Source of the DNA: Butyricicoccus_A sp963601915
GTDB taxonomy: Bacteria > Bacillota > Clostridia > Oscillospirales > Butyricicoccaceae
Direction of reading: 5' to 3'
Length of the DNA: 64,000 nucleotides
Assembly (NCBI GenBank): GCA_963601915.1
Contig: CAVCGL010000002.1
Location: 124,001 to 188,000, forward strand
Program-made: the position numbers and the translations under genes
The notes under the pieces: generated by a model
The model's database searches: none
The model's input: the letters and a program-made list of their open reading frames with translations, nothing else
What the model was told of the DNA's origin: nothing
In this document: positions 24,469 through 33,925 of the stretch, in pieces
Layout: the number at the start of each line of letters is the position of its first letter
Numbering within the stretch: the stretch's first letter is position 1

Positions 24469-25323
24469 TTATCCGAGCGGCAATTCGCGGAATTTTCGCG
24501 GTGATACGCCGATTTTATCCGTGAATGCGCCGGTAAAGCTGGCCTCTGTTCGGTAGCCGACCTCTGCGCCGATTGCTTTGATGGGTAATTCTGTCGATTT
24601 AAGCAGATACTTTGCGCGATCCATGCGCATACAAATGATAAATTCATGCGGAGAGTAGTGCAGGCGGGCGCGAAACAGACGAATCAAATGGGATGGACTG
24701 AGATGTACCTGCTTGGCGAGCTGTTTCAGCCGCAAATCCTCTCCCAAATGGGTTTGAATGTACGCAACGGCTTGCTGCACGGGATCGTCGCTTGGCAGCT
24801 CGGTAAAATCGGCATCTTGATTGATATTCAGATAACACAGAGCATTGTACAGCAAACGCGAGTGCTCGGTTTCATCGACGAGCTGATGGTTGGCAAATTG
24901 CCGCACAAGCGTGCGGATTTGTGTGGCAGAACGGGCGTGCTTTTGCCCCGTGTATAATATACCGCCGTTTTCGCGGGTTAAATGCTGATACAGCTCCAGA
25001 GAATTAACGCCGGAAAAGTGAACCCAATAAAATTCGACATATTCTGTCGTATGATAGGCGTGATGATCGTTTCCGTCAAACAGGAGAATATCACCGGGAT
25101 GCGCAGTGGTAGTCTTTCCGTGATATTGCAAATTCAAGGTACCCTTTTCAATCAGCATCAGCATGAAACAGCCCAGACCCTGTCGGTCGATACTGTATCG
25201 TTTATCACAATAGTAATGTCCGCACATATGTACAGAGTAAAAAAGCGCCTGCTTTTGCATGGCGATCGTTCCAAAAAAGTATTCTGAACCGGAGAGAACA
25301 CCGAATTCTTTTTGTCGAAGCAT
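24469..25323 (-). CDS. AraC-family regulator
   Basis: 284 residues. N-terminal AraC arm/cupin (residues ~40-110, YHGKTTTAHPGDILLFDGNDHHAYHTTEYVEFYWVHFSG) and a C-terminal double helix-turn-helix (DLRLKQLAKQVHLSPSHLIRLFRARLHYSPHEFI and LPIKAIGAEVGYRTEASFTGAFTDKIGVSPRKF). ATG 25323 is preferred, 6 bases after AAGGTG. It points away from the corrinoid methyltransferase gene across a 425-base gap. Confidence 0.9.
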   Translation of the reverse strand: MLRQKEFGVLSGSEYFFGTIAMQKQALFYSVHMCGHYYCDKRYSIDRQGLGCFMLMLIEKGTLNLQYHGKTTTAHPGDILLFDGNDHHAYHTTEYVEFYWVHFSGVNSLELYQHLTRENGGILYTGQKHARSATQIRTLVRQFANHQLVDETEHSRLLYNALCYLNINQDADFTELPSDDPVQQAVAYIQTHLGEDLRLKQLAKQVHLSPSHLIRLFRARLHYSPHEFIICMRMDRAKYLLKSTELPIKAIGAEVGYRTEASFTGAFTDKIGVSPRKFRELPLG

Positions 25324-25568
25324 ATAAATCACCTTGATCTTTAACTTTTAATTATAATGATTGTTGTGCAAAAGAGCAATAGGAAAGAATGAGAAATACT
25401 TTCGCAAAGTTATCATCTTTTTCTCATGAAAATAAAGAAAAATAGATGTGGCAGTTCTTATCCTATCATGAAATGATAAAAATTCAAAAGTTTTTTGCGA
25501 AAAATGCGCAAAACATCTGAGATACACAAGGTATATAACCAAAGCGTGAGCATATTATGGAGATATTT

Positions 25569-25626
25569 GGACGATTTTGCACCGAAAAAACTGCACAAAA
25601 ATGATTTTTAGGACGATCTTACACCG
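25569..25626 (+). promoter_or_regulatory. Two 16-bp direct repeats, candidate AraC activator sites
   Basis: GGACGATTTTGCACCG (25569-25584) and GGACGATCTTACACCG (25611-25626) differ at two positions and are 42 bp apart, about four helical turns. The second ends one base before the -35. That matches the usual place for an AraC activator. Confidence 0.7.
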
Positions 25627-25627
25627 G

Positions 25628-25656
25628 TTGTAAAGCGCATTTTTCTGTGGTATGAT
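25628..25656 (+). promoter_or_regulatory. Promoter of the UroD-like methyltransferase gene
   Basis: -35 TTGTAA (25628-25633), 17-base spacer, -10 TATGAT (25651-25656). The weak -35 fits an activator-dependent promoter. Confidence 0.7.
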
Positions 25657-25748
25657 ATAAACAACGAGAAAAGTATAGAGGAAAGATAGTTTTTCTATGA
25701 TACGAAGCTTTAAATAATTTCGGAAAATAATCATGTGGAGGGGATTCT

Positions 25749-27065
25749 ATGAGATTCGATCAATGTACCAACGGCAATATCTTTATGCATGGCTGGACAA
25801 AGGAACAGGCTGTGATGAGCGAGCATGACAAGGCGATTTTGCAAGAGCTGGCAAAGAAAATGGCGGCGTATGCGGCAAAGCCGGAGGAAGAGGCGCGCAT
25901 TCAGCTGTGGCGCGACCACAATGACCTCAAAGACACTCGCCCGCTGATTTATGTGGATTTGGAAAACGGTTGGAATGAGCTGCTGCCGATGGAGTTTACC
26001 TGTCAGTGCGAAGGTGAAATGGCACAGGAATGGGAAATGTGGCTGCACAAAGAGCTCATTTACGCAGAGAAAATCAAATGCGATAAGCCGATTGAAGCAA
26101 AATTTTATATTCCGTATCAGGCACATAACACCATGTGGGGCGTTGAGAAAAAGGTCATCGGCGATGTCAAGGGCGGCGAAGCGATCACGTGGGAAAGCCC
26201 GATTACCGATGACATGATGGAAGATGATTTCGATGTCAAAGAGCTGATTCAGATTCCGAAGATTACGATTGACTGGGAAGCAACCGAAGCCTATACGGCG
26301 ATTGCACACGATGTCTTTGATGGCATCCTGACCGTAGAACGCCGCCACTGGTGGTGGTGGGGTCTGGAGCTTACCCATCCGTATGCCGATCTGCGCGGTC
26401 TGGAAAATATGCTGTATGATTTCTATGACTACGATGAAAAGATGCATGAAATTTTGGGACGCTTCACGGAAGGCTACCTGGCGATGATTGATTTCCTGGA
26501 GGAAAACAAGCTGTTCACACCGAATACAGGTAACTGCTATGTTGGTTCCGGCGGATTGGGCATTACAGGAGATTTAAACCCGACTGCCGCTGTTCCAAAC
26601 AGTGCAATGGATATTTGGGGATTCCATGAAAGCCAGGAGACCAGCGAGGTATCTCCAGAGATGTTTGCTGAATTTGTTTTGCCGTATCAGATGAAGCTGG
26701 CAGAGCGGTTCGGTTTGAACTATTACGGCTGCTGTGAAGGCTTGGATCGCCGGTGGGATTATGTCAAAAATCTGCCGCGTCTGCGTCGTGTATCGGTATC
26801 GCAGTGGGCAGATATTCCGAAGATGAGTGAACTGCTCGGCGGTGACTATGTCTTCTGCCACAAGGTAAGCCCAACAGATATTGCCGTTCCGGTCATTGAC
26901 GAGGATCACATTCGCACCCGTCTGCATCAGGTGCTGACCGACTGCAAGCGCTGCGGTAATCATGTTGAGTTAATTATGAAGGACAATCACACCATTGCCA
27001 ATAAGCCGGAAAATGTATACCGCTGGGTACAGATTGCCAAGGAAGAAATCGCCAAGGTATATTGA
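25749..27065 (+). CDS. Uroporphyrinogen decarboxylase-fold methyltransferase (candidate methyltransferase I)
   Basis: 438 residues. The URO-D barrel is recognisable from the late segments: GSGGLGITGDLN, ETSEVSPEMFAEFVLPYQMKLAERFG, NYYGCCEGLDRRWDYVKNLPRLRRVSVSQWADIPKMSELLG, YVFCHKVSPTDIAV. This branch has a long N-terminal part (to ~residue 150) with ERRHWWWWGLELTHPYADLRG. Such proteins are typically the substrate methyltransferases of corrinoid-dependent demethylases in acetogens and gut Clostridia, for example O-demethylases. True haem synthesis is unlikely: no haem genes are near, and the residues differ. The methyl donor is unknown. It starts the cluster, and the AraC gene follows 38 bases later. 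Confidence 0.75.
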   Translation: MRFDQCTNGNIFMHGWTKEQAVMSEHDKAILQELAKKMAAYAAKPEEEARIQLWRDHNDLKDTRPLIYVDLENGWNELLPMEFTCQCEGEMAQEWEMWLHKELIYAEKIKCDKPIEAKFYIPYQAHNTMWGVEKKVIGDVKGGEAITWESPITDDMMEDDFDVKELIQIPKITIDWEATEAYTAIAHDVFDGILTVERRHWWWWGLELTHPYADLRGLENMLYDFYDYDEKMHEILGRFTEGYLAMIDFLEENKLFTPNTGNCYVGSGGLGITGDLNPTAAVPNSAMDIWGFHESQETSEVSPEMFAEFVLPYQMKLAERFGLNYYGCCEGLDRRWDYVKNLPRLRRVSVSQWADIPKMSELLGGDYVFCHKVSPTDIAVPVIDEDHIRTRLHQVLTDCKRCGNHVELIMKDNHTIANKPENVYRWVQIAKEEIAKVY

Positions 27066-27103
27066 TGTTTATGGATTGAATGAGCGGGAGAGGAGGAACA
27101 GCT

Positions 27104-28255
27104 GTGACAGATTGGCGAGAGCAGCTTCGGCATATCTGCGACAATATTACTGTCTTAACGGGGATTCCCTGCGTTGCGGCGTGGGAATATCAAAAAAATG
27201 CAGCTGTTCTCTCCTGTCTTTGTGCCAAGGATGAGAGCCATTTCCTAGAACAGCAAAAGCTGCATCAACAGGCCTTGGAGCAGGCGCTCCGACAGCAGGG
27301 CCAAGGTATGTCGGTGTATCGCTGCGACTGTGGCTGCTGCTTTGCCATAGCACTGCCTCGGCAAGCGGAAACCGCTTGGATGAGAAGTCTGATTGCCGGA
27401 CCATTTCTGATGGAACCGCGCGAGGATATACAGCTTCCGGTTTTGACGAAGCGGCAGACGGACGCGTTGACAGAGACCATGCGAACCCTGTGCAGTGAAC
27501 TGGAAAGCACCAGCACGATGTCTGCACGAGACTCTGAGATTCAAGAAGAGATGCTGCAGGAAATGTATCTGACCGTGCGCAAAGAAAACAAGACCTTTTA
27601 TTCACTCAAGGAAGAACGGAAACTACAGCAACTGATTCGGACAGGAAGCAAGCAGGAAGCTCAGCAGCAGCTCAACCGCTTGCTGCTGGATTTGTACTCG
27701 GTAGTTGGTACGGATTTGGTGCTGCTCAAGCAGCGCATTCGGGAATTGATTACCCTGATGTCCCGCGCGGCAGCGGACGGCGGCGCAGATGCGGCTGCAA
27801 TCTTTGCGCTGTGTGATCGCAGCGCAAAAGAATTAGACCATCTGATGGATTTTGACACGGTAGATGCATGGCTCGGCGTGATGCTGCATACATTTTTTGA
27901 TATGCTGTTTGATTTTCCGGATGCACGGCATCAGAGTATCATTCAGCAGGCGGCAGCGTATATCAAAGAGCATTTGTCCGAAAAGGTAAGCCTGGAGCAG
28001 GTGGCAAACGAAGTGCATTTGTCAAAATCGTATTTGTGTCGGATTTTGAAGGAAGAGCTTGGCTGCACGTTTACTGAATACACCAATCGTCTGCGTGTAG
28101 AAAAGAGCAAATTGTATCTGCACTGCGGAGATATGTCGCTGTCAGAAATCGCCTGTGCAGTTGGGTTTGATGACCAGAGCTATTTTACCCGTGTTTTTCG
28201 GCGGCAGGTAGGCGTTCCGCCCGGAAAATATCGCGCGGGAGCATCCAGTGCCTGA
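27104..28255 (+). CDS. AraC-family regulator, N-terminal PocR-like sensory domain
   Basis: 383 residues, GTG start with AGGAGG 7 bases before. The N-terminal ~140 residues (LRHICDNITVLTGIPCVA, then RCDCGCCFAIALP and SLIAGPFLMEP) resemble a PocR-type ligand domain in pattern; the middle is helical. The C-terminus has the AraC helix-turn-helix pair (VSLEQVANEVHLSKSYLCRILKEELG and LSEIACAVGFDDQSYFTRVFRRQVGVPPGKY). It lies between the two methyltransferase genes and is the best candidate to bind the direct repeats upstream. Confidence 0.85.
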   Translation: MTDWREQLRHICDNITVLTGIPCVAAWEYQKNAAVLSCLCAKDESHFLEQQKLHQQALEQALRQQGQGMSVYRCDCGCCFAIALPRQAETAWMRSLIAGPFLMEPREDIQLPVLTKRQTDALTETMRTLCSELESTSTMSARDSEIQEEMLQEMYLTVRKENKTFYSLKEERKLQQLIRTGSKQEAQQQLNRLLLDLYSVVGTDLVLLKQRIRELITLMSRAAADGGADAAAIFALCDRSAKELDHLMDFDTVDAWLGVMLHTFFDMLFDFPDARHQSIIQQAAAYIKEHLSEKVSLEQVANEVHLSKSYLCRILKEELGCTFTEYTNRLRVEKSKLYLHCGDMSLSEIACAVGFDDQSYFTRVFRRQVGVPPGKYRAGASSA

Positions 28256-28316
28256 TTTTTATCGGCATAAAAGTTTTAAAACATAACACTACGCGGTACA
28301 GGAAGGAGAAAATATC

Positions 28317-29351
28317 ATGAAAAGGAATATGAACCAATGGACAAAAGAATTATTAGACGCTCCGGTGAAGAAAGCCTTGCCGGTACTGTCTTTCCCGTCG
28401 ATTCAGCTGATGGGTATTACGGTAAAAGAACTGATTAACGACAGTGATTTACAGGCAAAGGGCATGAAAGCGGTAGCTGACCGCACACCGAATGCAGGCG
28501 GCGCGGTATCCTTGATGGATCTGTCTGTAGAGGCAGAATGCTTCGGCGCACCGATTCGCGTATCCGATGACGAGGTTCCAACGGTCATCGGCCCGGTTCT
28601 CGACACAGAGATTGACGAGGATGAACGCATGGAGGCGGCGGAGGCTCTGGAAGTACCGGAAATCGGTGCAGGCCGCACGCAGATTTACATTGATGCCATT
28701 GAGAAGGCACTGGATCTGATTACTGATCGCCCGGTATTTGCGGGCGTTATTGGACCGTTTTCTCTGGCTGGCCGCTTAATGGACGTAACCTCTTCGCTGA
28801 TTTATTGCTACGATGAGCCGGATATGGCGCATGTTGTGCTGGAAAAGGCAACGGAATTTATCATCAAGTATATTCAGGCATACAAGGCAATCGGCGCCAA
28901 TGGTGTTGTCATTGCGGAACCGCTCGCAGGTTTGTTGTCCCCGTCGCTGGCAGTTGAATTTTCCGGCGACTACTGCAAGCGCATTGTAGAAGCAGTAAAG
29001 GACGAGAATTTTGCGGTCATCTATCACAATTGTGGCAACACGGCCAATGTCACATTGGAGTCTATTTTGAGTGCTCATGCCAATGCCTATCATTTTGGCA
29101 ATGCGGTTGACATGGAGGAAATCATGTCCAAGGTTCCGGCAGATGTCATCTGCATGGGAAATGTCGATCCGGCAGGTCAGTTCCGCAACGGCACACCGGA
29201 ATCGGTTCGGGAAGCAACGTTGTCTGTTATGGAGAAGTGCTGCAAATATCCGAATTATGTCATTTCCTCCGGCTGTGATATTCCGCCGATGTCCAGCTGG
29301 GATAACATTGACGCGTTCTTCCACGCGGTAGATGAATTCTATACAAAGTAA
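28317..29351 (+). CDS. MtaA/CmuA-type (UroD-fold) methyltransferase, zinc site intact
   Basis: 344 residues, AAGGAG upstream. It has the MtaA/CmuA pattern: VKKALPVLSFPSIQLMGITVKEL near the N-terminus, GVIGPFSLAGRLM, IYHNCGNTANVTLESI, and VISSGCDIPPM. His237-x-Cys239 and Cys320 form the zinc site that activates a thiol in MtaA. MtaA moves the methyl group from a corrinoid protein to coenzyme M; in bacteria relatives methylate other thiols or act in demethylation. With a corrinoid protein and activator 5-10 kb away, it is probably the second methyltransferase of the cluster. Confidence 0.85.
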   Translation: MKRNMNQWTKELLDAPVKKALPVLSFPSIQLMGITVKELINDSDLQAKGMKAVADRTPNAGGAVSLMDLSVEAECFGAPIRVSDDEVPTVIGPVLDTEIDEDERMEAAEALEVPEIGAGRTQIYIDAIEKALDLITDRPVFAGVIGPFSLAGRLMDVTSSLIYCYDEPDMAHVVLEKATEFIIKYIQAYKAIGANGVVIAEPLAGLLSPSLAVEFSGDYCKRIVEAVKDENFAVIYHNCGNTANVTLESILSAHANAYHFGNAVDMEEIMSKVPADVICMGNVDPAGQFRNGTPESVREATLSVMEKCCKYPNYVISSGCDIPPMSSWDNIDAFFHAVDEFYTK

Positions 29352-29362
29352 CAGGAAAAGAC

Positions 29363-29395
29363 AAAGCGGCTGAATCTATACGATTCAGCCGCTTT
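29363..29395. terminator. Bidirectional terminator between the methyltransferase and ABC genes
   Basis: Perfect 14-bp stem (29363-29376 with 29382-29395), loop TATAC, A- and T-rich ends on both sides. Confidence 0.85.
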
Positions 29396-29414
29396 TATCA
29401 TGCATATATATTTT

Positions 29415-31160
29415 TTATGACGGTTGGAATTGACTGTTGTACAGCTTGTTGTAAAAACCACCGGCCGCCAAAAGCTCTTGATGTGTGCCCTCTTCAATGA
29501 TTTTGCCGTCACGCATGACGAGAATCAAGGAGGCATTGCGGATGGTAGACAAGCGATGCGCAACAACAAAGCTCGTTCTGCCTTCCATGAGCGTATCAAA
29601 TGCCCGCTGCACAAGAAGCTCCGTGCGCGTATCAATGCTGGAGGTGGCTTCATCCAAGATCAGCATCGGCGGCAGACACAGCATGACGCGAGCGATACAC
29701 AGCAGCTGTTTTTGACCTTGGCTGACGCTTTCTTCTGTCAAAACAGTATCCAGCCCCTTTGGCAATCGGCGAATAAAGTCCCAGCAGTGTGCAGATTTTG
29801 CCGCCTGAATCACTTCCTCTTCACTGGCATCCGGACGGCCGAAGCGAATGTTATCGCGCACGGTACCGCTCTTGAGCCACGTTTCCTGCAAGACCATGCC
29901 AAAGCTGCTGCGCAGTGCATGGCGGGAAATATTGTCAATCGGAACGCCGTCAATGGAAATCGTACCGCTGTTGACATCATAGAAACGCATGAGCAGATTG
30001 ATGAATGTCGTCTTGCCGCAGCCGGTCGGACCGACAATCGCGATGCGCATACCCGGCTTTGCCTGCAAGTTGAAGTGTTCAATCAGCGGATGAGAAGCAT
30101 CATAGCAGAAGGATACATCGTGAATGTCAACCTGTCCGCGCACAGCATCCAATTGCTGTTTGGCGTCCGGTTTTTCCTCCGGCTCTTCCATCAGGGCAAA
30201 GACGCGCGAGGCACAGGCAAGCGCATTTTGCAGCTCTGTGACCACAGAACTAATATCGTTAAATGGTTTCATATACTGATTTGCGTAAGCAAGCAGGACG
30301 GACAGTCCACCGACAGTTAAACTGCCGAGCGGAATGAGCAGGACGCCAACCAAAGCGACACCGGCATAAATGATGCTGTTGACAAATCGCGTGCACGGGT
30401 TGGTCAGGCTGCTGTAAAAGGTTGCCTGCTGGCTGTATTTCATCAGATCTTCATTGATTTCAGCAAAACGAGCGGAAGCGCGGTCTTCATAGCCAAAGGC
30501 CTTTACGACGGTTTGACCACCCATCATTTCATCAATCAGGGCTGTTTGGCGGCCGCGGACTTCGCTCTGCTTTTGAAACAGTCGATAGGAACGGCTGGAA
30601 ATAAACCGAGCGACAAGAAAACTCAGCGGTGTCAGCACGATAACCATCAAGGAAATCCAAAAGTTTTTGGAGAACATAAAGATCAGAGTGACCAAAATCG
30701 TCATGATACCGGAAAACAACTGGGTAAATCCGAGCAACAGACCGTCGGATAATACATCGGTATCTGTGATAATACGGCTGACAATATCACCGGAGCTGTG
30801 CTTGTCCAGATAGGAGAGCGGCAGCTTTTGAATGTGCCGAATCGCGCGCGAACGAATGTCTTGCACGATATGATAGGTCATACGGTTGTTGAGCAGATTC
30901 ATCAGCCAGGTACACAGCGCGGATGCGGCGGCAACGATGAGAATTAAGCGCAAATAGTTCCACATCAGTGCGAAGTTGACGCGGTGTGCGGCAATGGTTT
31001 GGTCAATGGCATTGCCAAATAAAATCGGCACATACAGCTGAAGAATGACGGATGCTGCCGCAAGAACAATACTCAGCGTCAGCGCAAATCCGTGTGCCTT
31101 AACATAGGGGAGCAGCTGGCGGAAAGAAGCGGATGTGGTGTTTTTGTTTTGCTTTTTCAT
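29415..31160 (-). CDS. ABC exporter half-transporter, subunit with VSQGQ signature
   Basis: 581 residues: six-helix exporter domain (1-~320) then the nucleotide-binding domain with Walker A GPTGCGKT, a deviant signature VSQGQKQ, and Walker B MLILDEATSSID with a normal catalytic Glu. The partner gene overlaps by 4 bases (ATGA). The pairing of a deviant signature here with an Asp in the partner's Walker B is the classic layout of heterodimeric multidrug exporters with one degenerate ATP site. Confidence 0.93.
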   Translation of the reverse strand: MKKQNKNTTSASFRQLLPYVKAHGFALTLSIVLAAASVILQLYVPILFGNAIDQTIAAHRVNFALMWNYLRLILIVAAASALCTWLMNLLNNRMTYHIVQDIRSRAIRHIQKLPLSYLDKHSSGDIVSRIITDTDVLSDGLLLGFTQLFSGIMTILVTLIFMFSKNFWISLMVIVLTPLSFLVARFISSRSYRLFQKQSEVRGRQTALIDEMMGGQTVVKAFGYEDRASARFAEINEDLMKYSQQATFYSSLTNPCTRFVNSIIYAGVALVGVLLIPLGSLTVGGLSVLLAYANQYMKPFNDISSVVTELQNALACASRVFALMEEPEEKPDAKQQLDAVRGQVDIHDVSFCYDASHPLIEHFNLQAKPGMRIAIVGPTGCGKTTFINLLMRFYDVNSGTISIDGVPIDNISRHALRSSFGMVLQETWLKSGTVRDNIRFGRPDASEEEVIQAAKSAHCWDFIRRLPKGLDTVLTEESVSQGQKQLLCIARVMLCLPPMLILDEATSSIDTRTELLVQRAFDTLMEGRTSFVVAHRLSTIRNASLILVMRDGKIIEEGTHQELLAAGGFYNKLYNSQFQPS

Positions 31161-32905
31161 GCGTCCTCATTCTCCTTTTTGGATTCTTCCGGGAACTGAG
31201 ATTCATAAATGCCTTGATATACCGGACAATCACGCAGCAGCTGTTCGTGCGTTCCGATGCCGACGAGTGCGCCGTTATCCAGCACGAGAATCTTGTCGGC
31301 TTGCCGCACGGCGGCAATGCGCTGCGATACCAAGAAGGTGGTTACGCTGTCGCCGAGCTGACGGATAGCCTTGCGCAGAGCGGCATCTGTGGCGAAATCC
31401 AGTGCGCTGGAGCTGTCATCAAGAATGAGAATTTCCGGCTTTTTCACCAGCGCACGAGCGATGGTCAACCGCTGTTTCTGACCACCGGACAGATTGCGTC
31501 CGTTCTGTTCCAGATGGAAATCCAGCTTGTCCGGCTTGCCCTCGACGACTTCCCGCGCTTGCGCACAGGTCAATGCCTGCCACAGTTCCGCATCGGATGC
31601 GTGTTCATTGCCCCATTTCATGTTTTCTCGAATGCTGCCCTGAAACAGCAGCGCACGCTGGGGAACGATGCCGATTTTCTGGCACAGCAGATCATGCGGA
31701 AGCTCCTTGATGGCATATCCGCCCAAGGAGACGCTGCCTTCTGTGGCGTCATAAAAGCGCGGAATCAGATTGACGAGGGTGGATTTGCCGCTGCCGGTAC
31801 CGCCAATAATGCCGACGGTTTCACCAGGCATCGCGGAAAAGCTGATGTGCGTCAGGCTCGGCGCACCCGCTCCCTGATAGGTAAACAATACGTCATCAAA
31901 AGATACCGCTGGTGCAGTCGAGTGCTCCATGTGGAACGAAGGCTTGTGTGCGGGGTATGTCATGCTTGTCTTGACATCCAATACGCTGGAGACGCGCTTA
32001 GCACAAGCCAAAGACTTGTTTAGAGTAATAATCAGTGCCGCCAGTTTAATGACCTCAACGATGATTTGCAGCATGTAGTTGTACAGGGCGACAACCTGAC
32101 CCTGCGGTAAGCTGCCAAGATTGACCTGAATGCCTGCCTGCTGGATCAATACAACCGTGGCGATATTGATGAGTACATAAGTCAGTGGATTGAGCAGGGC
32201 AGACAGTCTGCCGACAAACAAGTTCAGGCGGGTGAGTGCCTGATTGCTCTCTTCAAATTCCTCTACTGAACGCTGCTCGCGGCAAAAGGCGCGGATGACA
32301 CGAACGCCGGTCAAATTTTCACGGGTGAGTGCTGTCACGCGATCCAGACCAGCCTGTACTTTTCCGAACAGCGGAATGCTCAGCTTCATGATGAGAAATG
32401 TCACGCCGAACAAAATCGGAATGGTGACAACGAAGACCAGTGCACAGCGCACATTGATGGTAAACGCCATGACCATGGCACCCAGAACAATAAACGGACT
32501 GCGAAGCAGCAGACGCAGACCCATGTTCACACCGGTTTGTACCTGATTGACATCGTCGGACAGGCGGGTAATCAGCGTGTCACTGCCAATGGCGTCCAAT
32601 TCTGTGAACGAGAATGTTTGAATGTGGTCGAATACCGCTTGCCGCAGTGCACCGGCGAAGCCAACGCTGGCTTTCGCGGAAAAGAACTGCGCGACAATGC
32701 TGAATCCTAAGCCGACGACAGCTAACAGAAGCAGCACACCGAAATACAGAAAGATCAAGTGTCGGTTCGAGACTGCATCTGTGTCGATCATGCGAGCGAT
32801 GACCAACGGGACAAACAGATCAAACAGCGCTTCGAGCAGTTTGAACAACGGCGCAAGAATACTTTCCTTTCGGTATTTTTTCAAATAAACAGCAAGATTT
32901 TGCAT
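31157..32905 (-). CDS. ABC exporter half-transporter, subunit with Asp in Walker B
   Basis: 582 residues: exporter membrane domain, then Walker A GGTGSGKS, a normal LSGGQKQ signature and Walker B ILILDDSSSALD, where the catalytic Glu is replaced by Asp. It is the first gene of the pair and divergent from the LysR gene. Exported substrate unknown. Confidence 0.93.
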   Translation of the reverse strand: MQNLAVYLKKYRKESILAPLFKLLEALFDLFVPLVIARMIDTDAVSNRHLIFLYFGVLLLLAVVGLGFSIVAQFFSAKASVGFAGALRQAVFDHIQTFSFTELDAIGSDTLITRLSDDVNQVQTGVNMGLRLLLRSPFIVLGAMVMAFTINVRCALVFVVTIPILFGVTFLIMKLSIPLFGKVQAGLDRVTALTRENLTGVRVIRAFCREQRSVEEFEESNQALTRLNLFVGRLSALLNPLTYVLINIATVVLIQQAGIQVNLGSLPQGQVVALYNYMLQIIVEVIKLAALIITLNKSLACAKRVSSVLDVKTSMTYPAHKPSFHMEHSTAPAVSFDDVLFTYQGAGAPSLTHISFSAMPGETVGIIGGTGSGKSTLVNLIPRFYDATEGSVSLGGYAIKELPHDLLCQKIGIVPQRALLFQGSIRENMKWGNEHASDAELWQALTCAQAREVVEGKPDKLDFHLEQNGRNLSGGQKQRLTIARALVKKPEILILDDSSSALDFATDAALRKAIRQLGDSVTTFLVSQRIAAVRQADKILVLDNGALVGIGTHEQLLRDCPVYQGIYESQFPEESKKENEDA

Positions 32906-32927
32906 TTGATTCCTTCCTTTCTGTTTC

Positions 32928-32957
32928 TTGACAAGATATAGTATAGTCCATTATGAT
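32928..32957 (+). promoter_or_regulatory. Promoter of the LysR gene
   Basis: -35 TTGACA (32928-32933), 18-base spacer, -10 TATGAT (32952-32957), in the gap shared with the divergent ABC genes. Confidence 0.6.
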
Positions 32958-33023
32958 AAATATAAAAAGTATTGTTTTTGTTTTAACGTGATATTTATTT
33001 TCTATCGCTGGGAGGGAGAAGAA

Positions 33024-33878
33024 ATGGAACTGCGGCAGCTGGAATATTTTTGTCGCATTGCCGAATCCGGCAGCATTCATGAAGCGGCGCGGCGACTCAA
33101 TATGTCGCAGCCGCCGCTGAGCTATCAGCTCAAGCAATTGGAACAGGAATTCCATACAACACTGCTCGTGCGCACGAGCAAGGGCGTAGAACTGACAGAG
33201 GCGGGACAGATGCTGTATCGGCGAGCGAATAGCCTATTGGAATACGCTCGTTCTACAAGTCGAGAGGTGTCAGAAGCCGGAAAAAAGCGGGTGCTGCGCT
33301 TGGGAATCACATCGACAACGGTTCCGACGATATTGCCGGACATTTCGCGATTTGTTCAGCAACATCCGGATGTTAATTTTGAGGTGCGGGACGGCACGAC
33401 GTTTACGTTGCTGCAGCTATTGCTGGACGGCATCATTGATGTCTCGGTTGCACGAACGCCGCTGCGGCTGGAAAACGTGGAATCCATGCTGCTGTGCACC
33501 GAACCGATGATTGCGGTGTTTCCGCCGCACTCCCGCACAGAAAAAGAGGGGACATTGGGACTGCGGCATTTGCTCGGTCGTCCGTTGATTCTATACCGCC
33601 GATATGAGAGTCTGATTTTAGAAGAATTTTCTCGGCAAAATATTCGGCCGGACATCTTCTGCGTATGTGATGACGCGAGAGATGCCATGCTGTGGGTCGA
33701 AGCAGGGCTTGCCACGGCGATTTTTCCACAGTCTATGCGCAGCTTGTGTGCTGGCTTGCAGATGCAGACGCTGGAAGAACCGGCACTGGAGACACAGACC
33801 GTATTGATTTGGAAAAAAGGCGGACAGATATCTCCGGTTGTTCAGGAGTTTTTGCAGATTTGCAGAGCGAATCACTAA
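33024..33878 (+). CDS. LysR-family regulator
   Basis: 284 residues, GGGAGG upstream. The N-terminal winged helix reads MELRQLEYFCRIAESGSIHEAARRLNMSQPPLSYQLKQLEQEFHTTLLVRTSKGVELTEAG; the rest is the substrate-binding-protein-like effector domain (LRLGITSTTVPTILPDI...). It is divergent from the ABC exporter, so it likely controls that exporter and possibly itself. Effector unknown. Confidence 0.93.
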   Translation: MELRQLEYFCRIAESGSIHEAARRLNMSQPPLSYQLKQLEQEFHTTLLVRTSKGVELTEAGQMLYRRANSLLEYARSTSREVSEAGKKRVLRLGITSTTVPTILPDISRFVQQHPDVNFEVRDGTTFTLLQLLLDGIIDVSVARTPLRLENVESMLLCTEPMIAVFPPHSRTEKEGTLGLRHLLGRPLILYRRYESLILEEFSRQNIRPDIFCVCDDARDAMLWVEAGLATAIFPQSMRSLCAGLQMQTLEEPALETQTVLIWKKGGQISPVVQEFLQICRANH

Positions 33879-33880
33879 AA

Positions 33881-33906
33881 AAGAGGGCACAAAGTGCCCT
33901 CTTTTT
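33881..33906. terminator. Bidirectional terminator between LysR and the RACo-like gene
   Basis: Stem AAGAGGGCAC (33881-33890) with GTGCCCTCTT (33894-33903), A- and T-runs on both sides. Confidence 0.85.
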
Positions 33907-33925
33907 CGTATAAACAGCAAATCAT

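Larger units (their letters stand above)
25324..25748. other. 425-base intergenic region between the AraC and UroD-like genes
   Basis: AT-rich, with no open frame of interest. It contains the direct repeats and the promoter listed separately. No RNA gene or riboswitch was recognised. The left third, upstream of the AraC gene, has no clear promoter by eye. Confidence 0.6.

Noticed and set aside
25749..27065. Haem biosynthesis uroporphyrinogen decarboxylase (hemE)
   Set aside because: The protein is longer, its N-terminal substrate motifs differ, and the neighbours are corrinoid methyltransferase genes.
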